64,000 nucleotides of DNA from an uncultured Ruminiclostridium sp. (GCA_947594425.1 CANQED010000010.1:35341-99340), one strand, 5' to 3'. Shown: positions 32,883-42,069, numbered from the stretch's first letter. Numbers and translations are program-made. The notes: generated by a model from the letters alone, not told the origin.

Positions 32883-35144
32883 ATGAAAACAAAACGTTTA
32901 TGTGCGGTGGCTCTCGCCTTAGCGGCGATAATGTCTATCACCGCGTGCAGCGATACCGCCTCTACCGACAGCACTTCTCAGCCCTCGGACAGCGGCTCCG
33001 AGCAGACCTCGTCGGGTGTGACCTCGTCGGACGCGACCTCATCTAATGCCGAGAGCACGGGTACTACCCCGCAGTCTAACTGGGAGTTCTCTCAGGTGGC
33101 TATGGGCGGCGGCGGCTTTGTCAGCGGCGTATTTGCGACTAATGAGGAGGGGCTGTACTATGCCCGCACCGACGTCGGCGGCGCTTACAGATACGATAAG
33201 GACTTAGGAAGATGGGTGTCGCTGTCCTACTGGGTCAGCGAGGACGACGTGGGACTGCTCGGCATAGACGGACTTGCGTTCGGCGATAAAGACCCCAACA
33301 GGCTGTACCTGCTCGCGGGGACGGAATACTTTAGTGGCGGCAAGACCTGCCTGCTGATATCCGACAACTACGGAGAGGATTTTGAGGTAGTTGATCTTAC
33401 TACGATGATAAAGGCTCACGGCAACGGCATGGGCAGAGGCAACGGCGAGAGGATAGCGGTAGACCCCAAGAACAGCGATATCCTCTATATCGGCGGCAGG
33501 ACGGGCGGCATGCTAAAGTCCACCGACGGCGGCAAGACCTTTAACGCGCTTGATATGGGCACAAACACCGCCACCTCTAACGGCAACGGCATATGCAGCA
33601 TACTGATAGACCCCAACTCGGGCGACGACAGCAGCTGCTCTACCATTTATGCCGCAATATCGCGCATACAAGAGGACAATCTGTATAAGTCCACCGACGG
33701 CGGCGCAACTTGGACGGCTGTACCCGACGCGCCTAAGGGACTTATGGTTCAGCGTATGAAAATGCGCTCGGACGGCAAGATACTGTTGACCTACGCCAAC
33801 ACCGAGGGTCCGTGGAACAATAACCGCTCGAGCGGCCGCCTCGCGCTGATGGACCCCGAAACGGGCGCGCAGACCGATATATCCCCCGCAAAGCAGACCT
33901 TCGGCGACGTAGTCAGCGACCCCAACGACCCGAACAAGATGATGGTATGCACCGAGAATATTTACGCCGTTCAGCCCAACGGCAGCTACGGCGACGAATT
34001 TTATGTTACTAAGGACGGCGGCGCTAACTGGACAAAGCTCAATAACGTTATGAGCATGTCGGACGGCGGTATAGAATGGATAAACACCGCGGCTATCCAC
34101 TGGTGCAGCTCTATGTGCATCGACCCTAACGACCCCGACAAGATACAGGTCGTATCGGGCAACGGCATATTTGCCTGCGACAATATCTGGGACGAGAAGC
34201 CCGAATTTTATTTCAATTCTAAGGGCATAGAAGAAACCGTGCCCTTTGAGCTGGTAAGCGTGCCGGGCGGACCGCTCGTCACCGCGATAGGCGACTATGA
34301 CGGCTTTTCGCAGCCCGACGCCGAGACCTACGGCACCGTGCACAGCAGCGTTGCGGGCTCTATGCAGAGCATAGCGGTCGCGGCAAACGCCACCGATATA
34401 TGGGCTAAGTGCGGCGGCGACTCGAGCACCCCGGGCTTTTGGTACACCGAGGACGCTGGGAAGACCTGGACTAACGTCAAGTCCTCTCCCGTCGAGGGCA
34501 GCAATATATCCTACGGCGGGTGCGTGGCGGTGTCCTGCGACGGCAAGACTATGTACTGGGCGCCCACTAACGGCACGGCTGTATACTATACCACCGATAA
34601 AGGAAAGACATGGACGGCCTCGACAGGCGCGCTGAGCGTGCAGAAGATAACCTGCGACCCCGTAAATCCCGACTATGTATACGCGTCTAGCACGGGCAGC
34701 TTTTACTACAGCGAGGACGGCGGCAAGACCTTTAAGGTAAATAACACGCTGTCGGTATTCAGCCTCGTAAAGCCTATTGTAGAACCCGGCAAGGAGGGCA
34801 AGGTATACTATGCCGCTATGGGACTTCAGGTATCGGAGGATCACGGCAAGACCTTTACCCGTGTAGAAAATGTTGCGGCCTGCCTCTCGCTCGGTCTTGG
34901 CAGAGGGAAGAATGACGGCGACCCCTGCACGATATTTATCTGGGGCAAGCCCGCAAAGGACGACGTTATCGGCTTGTACTGGTCTAAGGACGAGGGCAAG
35001 ACGTGGGAGCGCATAACCGACGAGCAGCATCAGTTCGGCGGCACGGGCAACGGCGGATTTGTCTACGGCGACTTTAACGTCTACGGCAGAGTATATATGA
35101 GCACGGTAGGCTTAGGCGTAGTATACGGCGACGTTGTTGAATAA
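32883..35144 (+). CDS. GH74 xyloglucanase-type lipoprotein
   Basis: A secreted lipoprotein of 753 residues: signal MKTKRLCAVALALAAIMSITAC with Cys22 as lipid anchor, a Ser/Thr-rich linker (23-65), then a two-lobed beta-propeller with repeated STDGGKTF, SEDGGKTF and KDGGANWT (BNR-like) turns. The opening WEFSQVAMGGGGFVSGVFA and YYARTDVGGAYRYD (about 90-105) are the GH74 hallmark, with the catalytic Asp in TDVGG. The second Asp is expected in AIGDYDGFSQPD (about 470). GH74 enzymes cut xyloglucan main chains, so this is a surface enzyme for plant cell-wall xyloglucan. No carbohydrate-binding or dockerin module is visible. The stop overlaps the start of the next gene (TAATG). Confidence 0.9.
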   Translation: MKTKRLCAVALALAAIMSITACSDTASTDSTSQPSDSGSEQTSSGVTSSDATSSNAESTGTTPQSNWEFSQVAMGGGGFVSGVFATNEEGLYYARTDVGGAYRYDKDLGRWVSLSYWVSEDDVGLLGIDGLAFGDKDPNRLYLLAGTEYFSGGKTCLLISDNYGEDFEVVDLTTMIKAHGNGMGRGNGERIAVDPKNSDILYIGGRTGGMLKSTDGGKTFNALDMGTNTATSNGNGICSILIDPNSGDDSSCSTIYAAISRIQEDNLYKSTDGGATWTAVPDAPKGLMVQRMKMRSDGKILLTYANTEGPWNNNRSSGRLALMDPETGAQTDISPAKQTFGDVVSDPNDPNKMMVCTENIYAVQPNGSYGDEFYVTKDGGANWTKLNNVMSMSDGGIEWINTAAIHWCSSMCIDPNDPDKIQVVSGNGIFACDNIWDEKPEFYFNSKGIEETVPFELVSVPGGPLVTAIGDYDGFSQPDAETYGTVHSSVAGSMQSIAVAANATDIWAKCGGDSSTPGFWYTEDAGKTWTNVKSSPVEGSNISYGGCVAVSCDGKTMYWAPTNGTAVYYTTDKGKTWTASTGALSVQKITCDPVNPDYVYASSTGSFYYSEDGGKTFKVNNTLSVFSLVKPIVEPGKEGKVYYAAMGLQVSEDHGKTFTRVENVAACLSLGLGRGKNDGDPCTIFIWGKPAKDDVIGLYWSKDEGKTWERITDEQHQFGGTGNGGFVYGDFNVYGRVYMSTVGLGVVYGDVVE

Positions 35145-35767
35145 TGAAATGCATAATATTTGACCTTGACGGGACGCTCTGGGACAGCTCGGAAAACGTC
35201 GCATTGTCGTGGACGGACACGGCAAAGCGTATCGGCGTGGATAAGAATTTTACCCCCGAGCTTTTACAAAGCGGCATGGGCAAGACTATGACCGAGCTTG
35301 CGGATATGTACTTTCCCGAATTTTCCCCGCAAAGGCGTATGGAATTATTGCAGCTGTGTATGGACAGCGAGAACGAATATATCTGGGCGCACGGCGGGGT
35401 CTTATTCGAAAACGAGGAGCAGACGCTCTCGGCGCTGAGGGCGAGAAATAAGCTCTATATAGTCAGCAACTGTCAATGCGGCTATATCGAGGCGTTTTTG
35501 CACTCGACGGGCTATAGTGGCTATTTTGACGGGCATATGTGCTGGGGAGATACAAGACAGCCGAAAGCCCGCACTATCCGTGCGCTTATCGAGCGCGAGA
35601 GCTGTTTAGACCCCGTCTATGTCGGCGATACTCAGGGCGACTGCGACGCGTCGTATGAGGCGGGCGTGCCGTTTATACACGCGGCGTACGGCTTCGGCAA
35701 AATAAGCACCCCCGAGAGGGTCATCGCCGTCGCCGAAAGTTTTATATCGCTGTCAGATATACTTTAG
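35144..35767 (+). CDS. HAD-family phosphatase (phosphoglycolate phosphatase-like)
   Basis: A 207-residue protein with the nucleophile motif MKCIIFDLDGTLWDSSENV, then LYIVSNCQ (motif 2), the Lys of RQPKARTIRAL (motif 3) and YVGDTQGDCDASYEAG (motif 4). A helical cap lies at about residues 20-85. Such enzymes hydrolyse small phosphate esters, but the substrate cannot be told. The gene starts in a TAATG overlap with the GH74 stop, so translation is coupled. Confidence 0.88.
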   Translation: MKCIIFDLDGTLWDSSENVALSWTDTAKRIGVDKNFTPELLQSGMGKTMTELADMYFPEFSPQRRMELLQLCMDSENEYIWAHGGVLFENEEQTLSALRARNKLYIVSNCQCGYIEAFLHSTGYSGYFDGHMCWGDTRQPKARTIRALIERESCLDPVYVGDTQGDCDASYEAGVPFIHAAYGFGKISTPERVIAVAESFISLSDIL

Positions 35768-35793
35768 TAAATTTTACCCGCGGAGGTGTAATT

Positions 35794-36546
35794 ATGGTAA
35801 ATGTAAAAGGAAGATGGGCGCTGATAACGGGCGCGGCAAGAGGTATAGGCCGCCTTACGGCTGAGTTTATGGCTCAGCAGGGGTGCAATCTCTTATTACA
35901 CTCGAGAGAGCTTTCTCACACCGAAAGCCTGCTTAACGAGGTAAAAGCCCTCGGCGTAGAGGCGTACGCCTTTGCGGCGGAATTATCCGACCTTGACGCG
36001 GTGGCGAAAATGCTCTCCGATATAGACGCGCTTAGAGTAAGGGTAGATATAGTTATGAACAACGCGGGCGTGCAGATAGCGTACCGAAACGAATATTTTA
36101 ACACCCCCGTAAGCGACTATACAGAGAGCTTTAAAATAAACACTATCGCTCCCGCTATGATATGCTATCACTTTATGCCTAAGATGATAGAGAGCGGCTT
36201 CGGCAGGATACTTAATACCACCAGCGGCATACGCCTAGAGCCTCAGCAGGCGGGCTATTCCGCAAGCAAGGCGGCACTCGACAAGATAACCATAGACCTC
36301 GGCTCTACGGTAGAGGGCACCGACGTTATGATAAACCTCACCGACCCCGGCTGGTGCAGGACGGACTTAGGCGGTCCCAACGCGCCGAATGCACCCGAGA
36401 GCGCGATACCCGGCATAGCGGTCGGCGCATTCGTCGACGATAAAAAGTCGGGCAGGTACTTAAACGCTCCGTTCTTTACAGGCCTTACTCTCGAACAGGC
36501 GGTCGAAAAGGCGGAGAGAGAATTCGACAGCCCGTATAACAAGTGA
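35794..36546 (+). CDS. Short-chain dehydrogenase/reductase (SDR)
   Basis: A 250-residue SDR: nucleotide loop TGAARGIG (about 12-19), NNAGVQ (about 90), the catalytic Ser in TTSG (about 143) and YSASK (about 155-159). Such enzymes reduce ketones or oxidise alcohols with NAD(P)H. It may act on sugar- or lipid-derived compounds, but that is not known. It has its own CGGAGG ribosome site and lies 26 bases after the HAD gene. Confidence 0.9.
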   Translation: MVNVKGRWALITGAARGIGRLTAEFMAQQGCNLLLHSRELSHTESLLNEVKALGVEAYAFAAELSDLDAVAKMLSDIDALRVRVDIVMNNAGVQIAYRNEYFNTPVSDYTESFKINTIAPAMICYHFMPKMIESGFGRILNTTSGIRLEPQQAGYSASKAALDKITIDLGSTVEGTDVMINLTDPGWCRTDLGGPNAPNAPESAIPGIAVGAFVDDKKSGRYLNAPFFTGLTLEQAVEKAEREFDSPYNK

Positions 36547-36566
36547 TAAATATACTATAAGTAATT

Positions 36567-37067
36567 ATGCCGATAGAATTAATACCACAGCCGCAGTACA
36601 TACCGATAGACGATATGCTGCGGCTGCGTTGTTTTAAAGGAAAGGACGACCCCGCCATACCTACCGCCCTAAGCTGGTACTCGGACAAGCTGACGGTGCT
36701 TATGAGCGAGGGCAATATAAGACCCTACACCCTGCCGCGCCTAAATAATATGTACGAATATCTGGGCGGCAGGGGCGAGCTGTACTTTATCGAGCGCCTT
36801 TGCGGGGGCGAATTTTGCCCGATAGGCGATACCGCCTTATGCCGCGACGATCTGCCTATAGTTATCGCAAAAGAATACCGCGCAATGGGTATAGGCAGGC
36901 GGGTGATACTCGCGCTATGCGAGCGGGCAAGGGCGCTCGGTATGGACAGGGTCCGCACCGCCGAGATATTCGATTTTAACATACCGTCGATAAAATGCTT
37001 TGTATCGGCGGGATTTTGCCCCGAGGAAAAGACCTCGCGGGGGCATAGCTACGCGTTAAAGCTTTAG
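36567..37067 (+). CDS. GNAT-family acetyltransferase
   Basis: A 166-residue protein. The core is LPIVIAKEYRAMGIGRRVILALCERARALG (about 90-120), where RAMGIGRR is the acetyl-CoA pyrophosphate loop, and NIPSIKCFVSAGF closes the fold. The N-terminal half is less typical. The acceptor is unknown. Its last codons overlap the end of spoVFB on the other strand by four bases. No strong ribosome site precedes the ATG. Confidence 0.82.
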   Translation: MPIELIPQPQYIPIDDMLRLRCFKGKDDPAIPTALSWYSDKLTVLMSEGNIRPYTLPRLNNMYEYLGGRGELYFIERLCGGEFCPIGDTALCRDDLPIVIAKEYRAMGIGRRVILALCERARALGMDRVRTAEIFDFNIPSIKCFVSAGFCPEEKTSRGHSYALKL

Positions 37068-37651
37068 CGCAGCAGCAAGGGCTGAATTTGCTTTTCGCAA
37101 AGCGCGGCGGTGATAGTGTCCTCTAGCCGCGACAAGTCGGCGACAAGCGAATTAGGCTTTCGTACGCAGTCGTCCTGAGCAAATGGCACAAAATAATAAT
37201 GGCGATAATTCATCAGCGTGCCGATATTCTTAAACGAGCCCGCGAGAGCGTCGTTGGTGGCGACCGCGATAACTACGGGCTTTCCTCCGCGCAGGTGGCT
37301 TTTTACCGACATAGCGGCGGCGCCGTCGGTCATACTGTACGCGAGCTTAGCTAGGGTGTTGCCGGTGCAGGGGGCTACTACCATTATATCGGTCATATCC
37401 CTCGGGCCTATCGGCTCCGCGTCGGTGACGGTAAGTATTATATCCCGCCCGCAGATATTTTTTATGCGCTCGCGGTGGTCGGCGGCTTTGCCGAACCGCG
37501 TATCGGTAAATGCCGCATTGTGCGACATTATAGGTATTATATCATACCCGCTGTCTTTCAGCCGTTCCATTGCGGCTATAGCGGTCTTAAAGGTGCAAAA
37601 CGAGCCTGTCAGACAAAATCCCACTCTGACGGGCTTTTTCTCACATTCCAT
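37064..37651 (-). CDS. spoVFB: Dipicolinate synthase subunit B SpoVFB (DpaB)
   Basis: A 195-residue flavoprotein-fold subunit of dipicolinate synthase, made in the mother cell for the spore core. It has the flavoprotein-type opening VRVGFCLTGSFCTFKTAIAAME, the family phrase HNAAFTDTRFGKA and MVVAPCTGNTLAKLAYSMTDGAAAMSVKSH, all close to SpoVFB as I know it. It follows spoVFA by one base with its own GGAGAGG site, forming the usual two-gene operon. The pair makes dipicolinic acid from dihydrodipicolinate. Confidence 0.95.
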   Translation of the reverse strand: MECEKKPVRVGFCLTGSFCTFKTAIAAMERLKDSGYDIIPIMSHNAAFTDTRFGKAADHRERIKNICGRDIILTVTDAEPIGPRDMTDIMVVAPCTGNTLAKLAYSMTDGAAAMSVKSHLRGGKPVVIAVATNDALAGSFKNIGTLMNYRHYYFVPFAQDDCVRKPNSLVADLSRLEDTITAALCEKQIQPLLLR

Positions 37652-37652
37652 A

Positions 37653-38492
37653 TCATTCCTCTCCTTTTATGCGAAAATAAGGCTTTGCTATGTTTAACGC
37701 CTGACGGGCTATTATTCTCCCTGCGGTCAGCGGCGCTGTCTTAGCGGGCAGTCCCTGCGCGTTTATCACGTTTATCCCCTGCCGCTCGGCACGAAATACG
37801 TCTATCCCCGACGCGGAGGCAAGCTCGATATACACCGCGCCCTTTCTTGCCGCCGAGATCTCTTCTTCCCCGAAAACCTCGGCGGGAACGGTATTGTATA
37901 TCAGCGAAAACTCCCCGATAATATCCTTTAGTGTGGGAAAGTCCGCCGCCCTAAGCCCGTTTACGTACGCTAGGGCGCGCTGCTCCTCGCTGCGGCACAC
38001 CACCGTGACCTCGGCGCACAGCGCGCTGAGATATTTAGCAAGCAGGCGCGCTATCCTGCCGTAGCCCGTTATCAACACCTTTTCGCCCATAAGCTGAGTG
38101 TCTAAGGAATTTATCCCTATAGCTAAAGCTCCCTCGGCGGTGGGTACGGCGTTTTTTAATATAAGGCTCTCGGATAGATAATAATCCTCGCAGGCTATAT
38201 CGTATTTTACGCACAGGCGGCTAAGTTCGTCACATATCATACCGCCGAGCAGCATTCCTCCCGTGCGGGCAAATTCAACGGCTCGGCAAAGCGGCAGAGC
38301 GCGGTCATACATAGGCGCGTTTATCGTCTTGCCGTCGCGCGAGCAGGGCAGTCCGAGCAATACGCAGTCGTACTGTCCGTTAGGCTCGGTATCGTGTCCC
38401 GCGACCGCAAACATATCCACCTCGGCCTCGCGCTTAAGCTCGCCCGCGGCATAGACAATGCGTTTATCCCCGCCAAGCACAAGTATTTTCAT
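37653..38492 (-). CDS. spoVFA: Dipicolinate synthase subunit A SpoVFA (DpaA)
   Basis: A 279-residue NAD(P)-type dehydrogenase subunit. I start it at ATG 38490-38492 (MKILVLGGDKRIVYAAGEL), as AGAGGTG lies just upstream; the longer reading frame begins before the sigma-K-like promoter. The C-terminal half has the dinucleotide fold VLITGYGRIARLLAKYLSAL (about 150), and IYNTVPAEVFGEEE. The N-terminal half is typical of DpaA. The protein acts in the mother cell with SpoVFB. Presence of both genes indicates that the organism makes endospores. Confidence 0.94.
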   Translation of the reverse strand: MKILVLGGDKRIVYAAGELKREAEVDMFAVAGHDTEPNGQYDCVLLGLPCSRDGKTINAPMYDRALPLCRAVEFARTGGMLLGGMICDELSRLCVKYDIACEDYYLSESLILKNAVPTAEGALAIGINSLDTQLMGEKVLITGYGRIARLLAKYLSALCAEVTVVCRSEEQRALAYVNGLRAADFPTLKDIIGEFSLIYNTVPAEVFGEEEISAARKGAVYIELASASGIDVFRAERQGINVINAQGLPAKTAPLTAGRIIARQALNIAKPYFRIKGEE

Positions 38493-38511
38493 AAAAACAC
38501 CTCTTTTGAGC

Positions 38512-38538
38512 AGTTTATGTGATACGCTCAAAATGTGT
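38512..38538 (-). promoter_or_regulatory. Sigma-K-like sporulation promoter of spoVFA-spoVFB
   Basis: On the reverse strand AC (38537-38538) is followed after 17 bases by CATAAACT (38512-38519), which fits the AC-N17-CATANNNT form of sigma-K promoters. The predicted start lies a few bases before the spoVFA ribosome site. In B. subtilis this operon is sigma-K dependent. Confidence 0.55.
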
Positions 38539-38553
38539 TAAAGGGGCAAAATA

Positions 38554-38583
38554 AAAAGTACCGACGGTAAAATCGGTACTTTT
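38554..38583 (-). terminator. Terminator after the P-type ATPase-like gene
   Basis: AAAGTACCGA (reverse strand, 38573-38582) pairs with TCGGTACTTT (38555-38564), followed on the reverse strand by TTATTTT. Confidence 0.88.
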
Positions 38584-38600
38584 GGTATATTCTCTAAAAA

Positions 38601-41318
38601 TCAATATCTGTTCATTCTCTGCGCTATCATCATAAGCACCGCCGCCGCAGTATTGTATATAGTCAATACCGAGGGCGAAAGCAATGTCATTTGCTTAAAC
38701 GCCGTCATAAGCAGTACGAGCACCGCTCCGAGCGCCGCACAGCCTATCATAAGCACCGCAGAGAGTGCAAATGTCTTAGCGAGCCCTTTCGCGGTGAGTA
38801 TCCCCTTAGCAAAGGAGGTAAACGTGCCGCCGCAGGACAGCCCGCCGCTTCCGCGCGAGGTGTACTTTGTGCATTCTTCGTATTCTTCGTGCGCGTCGTG
38901 GGGGAGAATTTTTATAAGCGCGGGGTTTAATTCAAACATCTCGGTCAGCTTTTCTACCGTGACGATAGAATCGGTGGTGCGGACAATTATCGCGGTATTT
39001 TCCTTTTGCAATTCCTGTAAACTGCTCTTTATCTCGGGATTGGCGGTCATGCAGATGATAAACATCGCCACGACCTCTCCGCCGACGGCGAGGTATACTA
39101 CCTCGTCGCTGTCCGACGCGCAGTGCTTGCGCTCGGCTTTAGCGGAAGGAAGCTCGATATGGTGCGTCGACATAAGCGCGCGCCCGCCGAACATTACGCG
39201 CCGCGTTCCTATCCAGCCCGTAACGCCGCAGTTGTCCTCATATATGCAATTGTCTATCTTCTTTAACAGCTCCTTATCGCCGAGCGTCACATCGTAAAAG
39301 GCATAGGAGAGTATGCCGTCGGTATGTATCGCAAGGCTTGCCGCCATAACTATCGCCTCGTCTATATTTACCGTAGCGACGGAGTTCTTGCGCTGGCAGC
39401 ATTTTACGCTGCGTATGACGGCGCTGCCTGCGGGGAAGAGGGTCTTAGCGTCGGTCATAACGGTATTTACGGCGGAAAATTCTTTTACCGCGTCATAGCC
39501 CAATAGCGCCGCGCTGCTCTTAACAAGATGCTTTGAGGTGATATTCAGCGGGCGGTTTATCATCAGCATAAGCGAGAAAGGCGCGGCTACCGTCACCGCC
39601 GCTATCGCCGCAGAAAACGCCCAGTACAGCGCGTTTTCCGACGGTATCTCCACCGCGAACTGCGCCCCGAAAGGATTAAAGAACGCTATAACGCCCGCTA
39701 CTATCCCCGCGGCTAGCGCGCCGAGGACTATCTTGCCCGACAGCCTGTCCGCCGCGTCGTCGCAGTAGCTCGACTTAAGAAAATCGGTCAAAAATTCGGT
39801 CTTGCGCATTACGGCGAGCACGGGCATACGGTCGCTTAAGCCTTTAGCGAACATAGACGCCGAGGCGGCGTTCTCCACCGTCTGGGCATAGTATTTTTGG
39901 CTGTCGCCCGAAATAAAGCGGAAGTTGCGCTTTGCCCTGACTATCATATAAAGCTTTCCGGCGGTGTTGAATACCAGCGACACCAGCGCCGCCGAGATAT
40001 ATACAAACGTATGTCCCATACGGTACGGCTGCATATCAAACAGCGTCACCACTCCGCCTATAAGGGACAGCACCGCCGTAAACGTGCATACCGAGTCGCA
40101 GTCCGCGCGGCCTGTTATCAGCTTTACGGCCCCGTTGCTCAGCGCCGTCGAGCACACCGCAAAGCCGAGCACCCCGAGCACCAAATAAATGTACATCAGC
40201 GAGGATATGTCCGCGTATTTATTGATAAATCCGAGAAAATCAAGCCCTAATGTGTTGAATAAGTCAAAGTCGTTGAGCACTCCGATAATGACCGTTATCG
40301 CGGTTATCACCAGCAGTATGCCCATCCGTATTTTCAGTCCCTTATGGCTTGCGCAAAGATCCGCCCATATCTGACCCGTGCTGTCGTAGTCGTCGAATTC
40401 TTCTTCCTTTTCCTCGGGCTGCTCATCTTCTTCGCCGCTTTCGTCCTCGAGGACAAAATCCTTAAGCTTGTGCTTTTTCTCCGCGCCTAGCTCCGCCGCC
40501 TTTTCCTGCTCGACGGCGGGATTTTCACGGGGGAGCGCGCCTGTCGCCTCAATTATCTGCTTTTTATAATCGATATTCAGCGGGTGCGCCACCGCCGACG
40601 GCTTATTTTTGATATTAGTGAGAGTTATCGTGCGGTGCGCCTTAAGGTCGGATTTACGCTTTTCTTCGAGCGACTTATTCAGCTTGTCGAGCAATGATGT
40701 CTGCGGACGTACCTTGGTGACGTACTCCTTTACCTCGCCCTCGTCCTCTATCTTCTTAGCTATAGCGGTATCTGCGGGAGGCAGCTCTTTTAGCTGCTCG
40801 CGCTTTATGTCCTGCGTGCTGCCCGCGAATATATGGCTTACGTCGTCGCTCCCCTCGGGCTCGCTCTCCGCCTCGGAAAATACCTTTTCCTTTACCTCTA
40901 TCGGGTTTACAAGGTCGAGCATATCGTCGGGGTCGGTATTCTCCCTCTCCTTTTGGAGTAAAAGCTCGCGCTTTTGCTCCTCCTCGAGCTGCTTTTCGAG
41001 CTGCTTTTTAAGCTCCTCGGTCTGCGAAAGGGGCTCTTCTTTCGGCGCTTGGGGCTCCTGCTCTATCGGCTCGGGTTCTTCCTCTTTGTCCTCGGTGTCT
41101 AAAAGCTCCGTCTCGCCGTCCGATATCGAGAACCTCTCGGTGTTGGCGAGCACCTCGTCGACCGAGCCCGGCTCGGCTATCTCGCGCGCCGCCGTCTGCT
41201 CCTCGTATTCGGACAAGACAGAGTCAGCCGATATATCCGTATTTGCGGCCTCGCCGCCCTGACGCGCCTTTTTCGCGTCAAGCTCCGCAAGTATATCATC
41301 TATGGAATAATCCGCCAT
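38601..41318 (-). CDS. Degenerate P-type ATPase-like membrane protein with acidic N-terminal tail
   Basis: This protein has about 905 residues from the ATG at 41318 (ribosome site AAAGGAAA). Residues 1-330 are acidic, low-complexity and probably cytoplasmic, opening with MADYSIDDILAELDAKKAR. Four membrane helices follow (about 330-460), then two more. The segment AAPFSLMLMINRPL, then AALLGYDAVKEFSAVNTVMTDAKTLFPAG, matches in order the CPC helix and phosphorylation site of P1B-type pumps, but the CPC has become AAP and DKTGT has become TDAKTLFP. Later GWIGTRRVMFGGRALM and VAMFIICMTANPEIKSSLQEL recall the nucleotide domain, but the GDG-ND hinge is lost. It therefore looks like a dead pump relative. 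The function is unknown. Confidence 0.72.
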   Translation of the reverse strand: MADYSIDDILAELDAKKARQGGEAANTDISADSVLSEYEEQTAAREIAEPGSVDEVLANTERFSISDGETELLDTEDKEEEPEPIEQEPQAPKEEPLSQTEELKKQLEKQLEEEQKRELLLQKERENTDPDDMLDLVNPIEVKEKVFSEAESEPEGSDDVSHIFAGSTQDIKREQLKELPPADTAIAKKIEDEGEVKEYVTKVRPQTSLLDKLNKSLEEKRKSDLKAHRTITLTNIKNKPSAVAHPLNIDYKKQIIEATGALPRENPAVEQEKAAELGAEKKHKLKDFVLEDESGEEDEQPEEKEEEFDDYDSTGQIWADLCASHKGLKIRMGILLVITAITVIIGVLNDFDLFNTLGLDFLGFINKYADISSLMYIYLVLGVLGFAVCSTALSNGAVKLITGRADCDSVCTFTAVLSLIGGVVTLFDMQPYRMGHTFVYISAALVSLVFNTAGKLYMIVRAKRNFRFISGDSQKYYAQTVENAASASMFAKGLSDRMPVLAVMRKTEFLTDFLKSSYCDDAADRLSGKIVLGALAAGIVAGVIAFFNPFGAQFAVEIPSENALYWAFSAAIAAVTVAAPFSLMLMINRPLNITSKHLVKSSAALLGYDAVKEFSAVNTVMTDAKTLFPAGSAVIRSVKCCQRKNSVATVNIDEAIVMAASLAIHTDGILSYAFYDVTLGDKELLKKIDNCIYEDNCGVTGWIGTRRVMFGGRALMSTHHIELPSAKAERKHCASDSDEVVYLAVGGEVVAMFIICMTANPEIKSSLQELQKENTAIIVRTTDSIVTVEKLTEMFELNPALIKILPHDAHEEYEECTKYTSRGSGGLSCGGTFTSFAKGILTAKGLAKTFALSAVLMIGCAALGAVLVLLMTAFKQMTLLSPSVLTIYNTAAAVLMMIAQRMNRY

Positions 41319-41322
41319 ACAA

Positions 41323-42069
41323 TTATTTCCTTTCCCGTTTCTCCCTCGCACGGACATATTCGTACATCAATATCCCCGCGCTTACCGACGCGTTGAGAGA
41401 ATTTACCTTTCCGAACATAGGCAGAGATACCGCCGCGTCGCAGCTCTCTCTTACTCTTTTGCCTAAGCCGTACCCCTCCGAGCCTATCACAAGCGCACAG
41501 GCTCCGTACAGATCTACCTCGGTGACGGGGGTGCCGTCCGCCTCCGCCCCGTAGATCCATATATTTTGCTCTTTAAGATATTTTATCGTATCGGACAAAT
41601 TTGTCACACGCGCAATTTTTATCCACGCCGCCGCGCCCGCCGAGGTCTTGAACACGGTAGAATTAACAGACGCGCTGCGCCGCTTAGGTATAATGACCCC
41701 GTGAGCGCCCGCCGCCTCGGCCGTCCTTATTATCGCGCCGAGGTTGTGCGGGTCCTCTATCTCGTCGCATATTATTATAAAGGGCGGCTCGCCCTTTTCT
41801 TCAGCAATGGCAAGAATATCGTCTACCGTGCAGTATTGCGCCGCGGCTATACGTGCCGCCACGCCGCCGTTCTTTTCTGTGCCGCACATACTCGACAGCG
41901 TCGGGTGCTCTAAGGACTTATAGATTATGCCGTTTTCTCTTGCGAGAGAGGCCATCTCGGCGAAAAAGCGCGCGTCCTTTGCTATGTATATAACGTCTAT
42001 CGGGCTTTCAGCGCGGACAGCCTCGGTCACGGCGTTTTTCCCGTATATTATCTCGGTGTTATCCGACAT
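41323..42069 (-). CDS. rlmB: 23S rRNA 2'-O-ribose methyltransferase RlmB (SpoU family)
   Basis: A 248-residue SpoU/TrmH-type enzyme with an N-terminal substrate-binding domain (MSDNTEIIYGKNAVTEAV) and a SPOUT knot. The three motifs are visible: DEIEDPHNLGAIIRTAEAAG (about 101), ALVIGSEGYGLGKRVRESCD (about 190) and PMFGKVNSLNASVSAGILMYE (about 220). It methylates a guanosine of 23S rRNA (G2251 in E. coli). An assignment as TrmH-like tRNA enzyme is less likely given the N-terminal domain. The ribosome site is GGGAG. The next gene starts four bases after its stop. Confidence 0.92.
   Translation of the reverse strand: MSDNTEIIYGKNAVTEAVRAESPIDVIYIAKDARFFAEMASLARENGIIYKSLEHPTLSSMCGTEKNGGVAARIAAAQYCTVDDILAIAEEKGEPPFIIICDEIEDPHNLGAIIRTAEAAGAHGVIIPKRRSASVNSTVFKTSAGAAAWIKIARVTNLSDTIKYLKEQNIWIYGAEADGTPVTEVDLYGACALVIGSEGYGLGKRVRESCDAAVSLPMFGKVNSLNASVSAGILMYEYVRAREKRERK

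Noticed and set aside
33513..35030. Reverse-strand frame of 505 codons opposite the GH74 gene
   Set aside because: It is a shadow of the strong codon bias of the GH74 gene. It has no recognisable motifs and no ribosome site.
41820..41860. A VDDILA phrase inside RlmB as a third copy of the shared motif
   Set aside because: It lies inside a folded domain and not at the N-terminus, and its flanks do not match, so it is probably chance.
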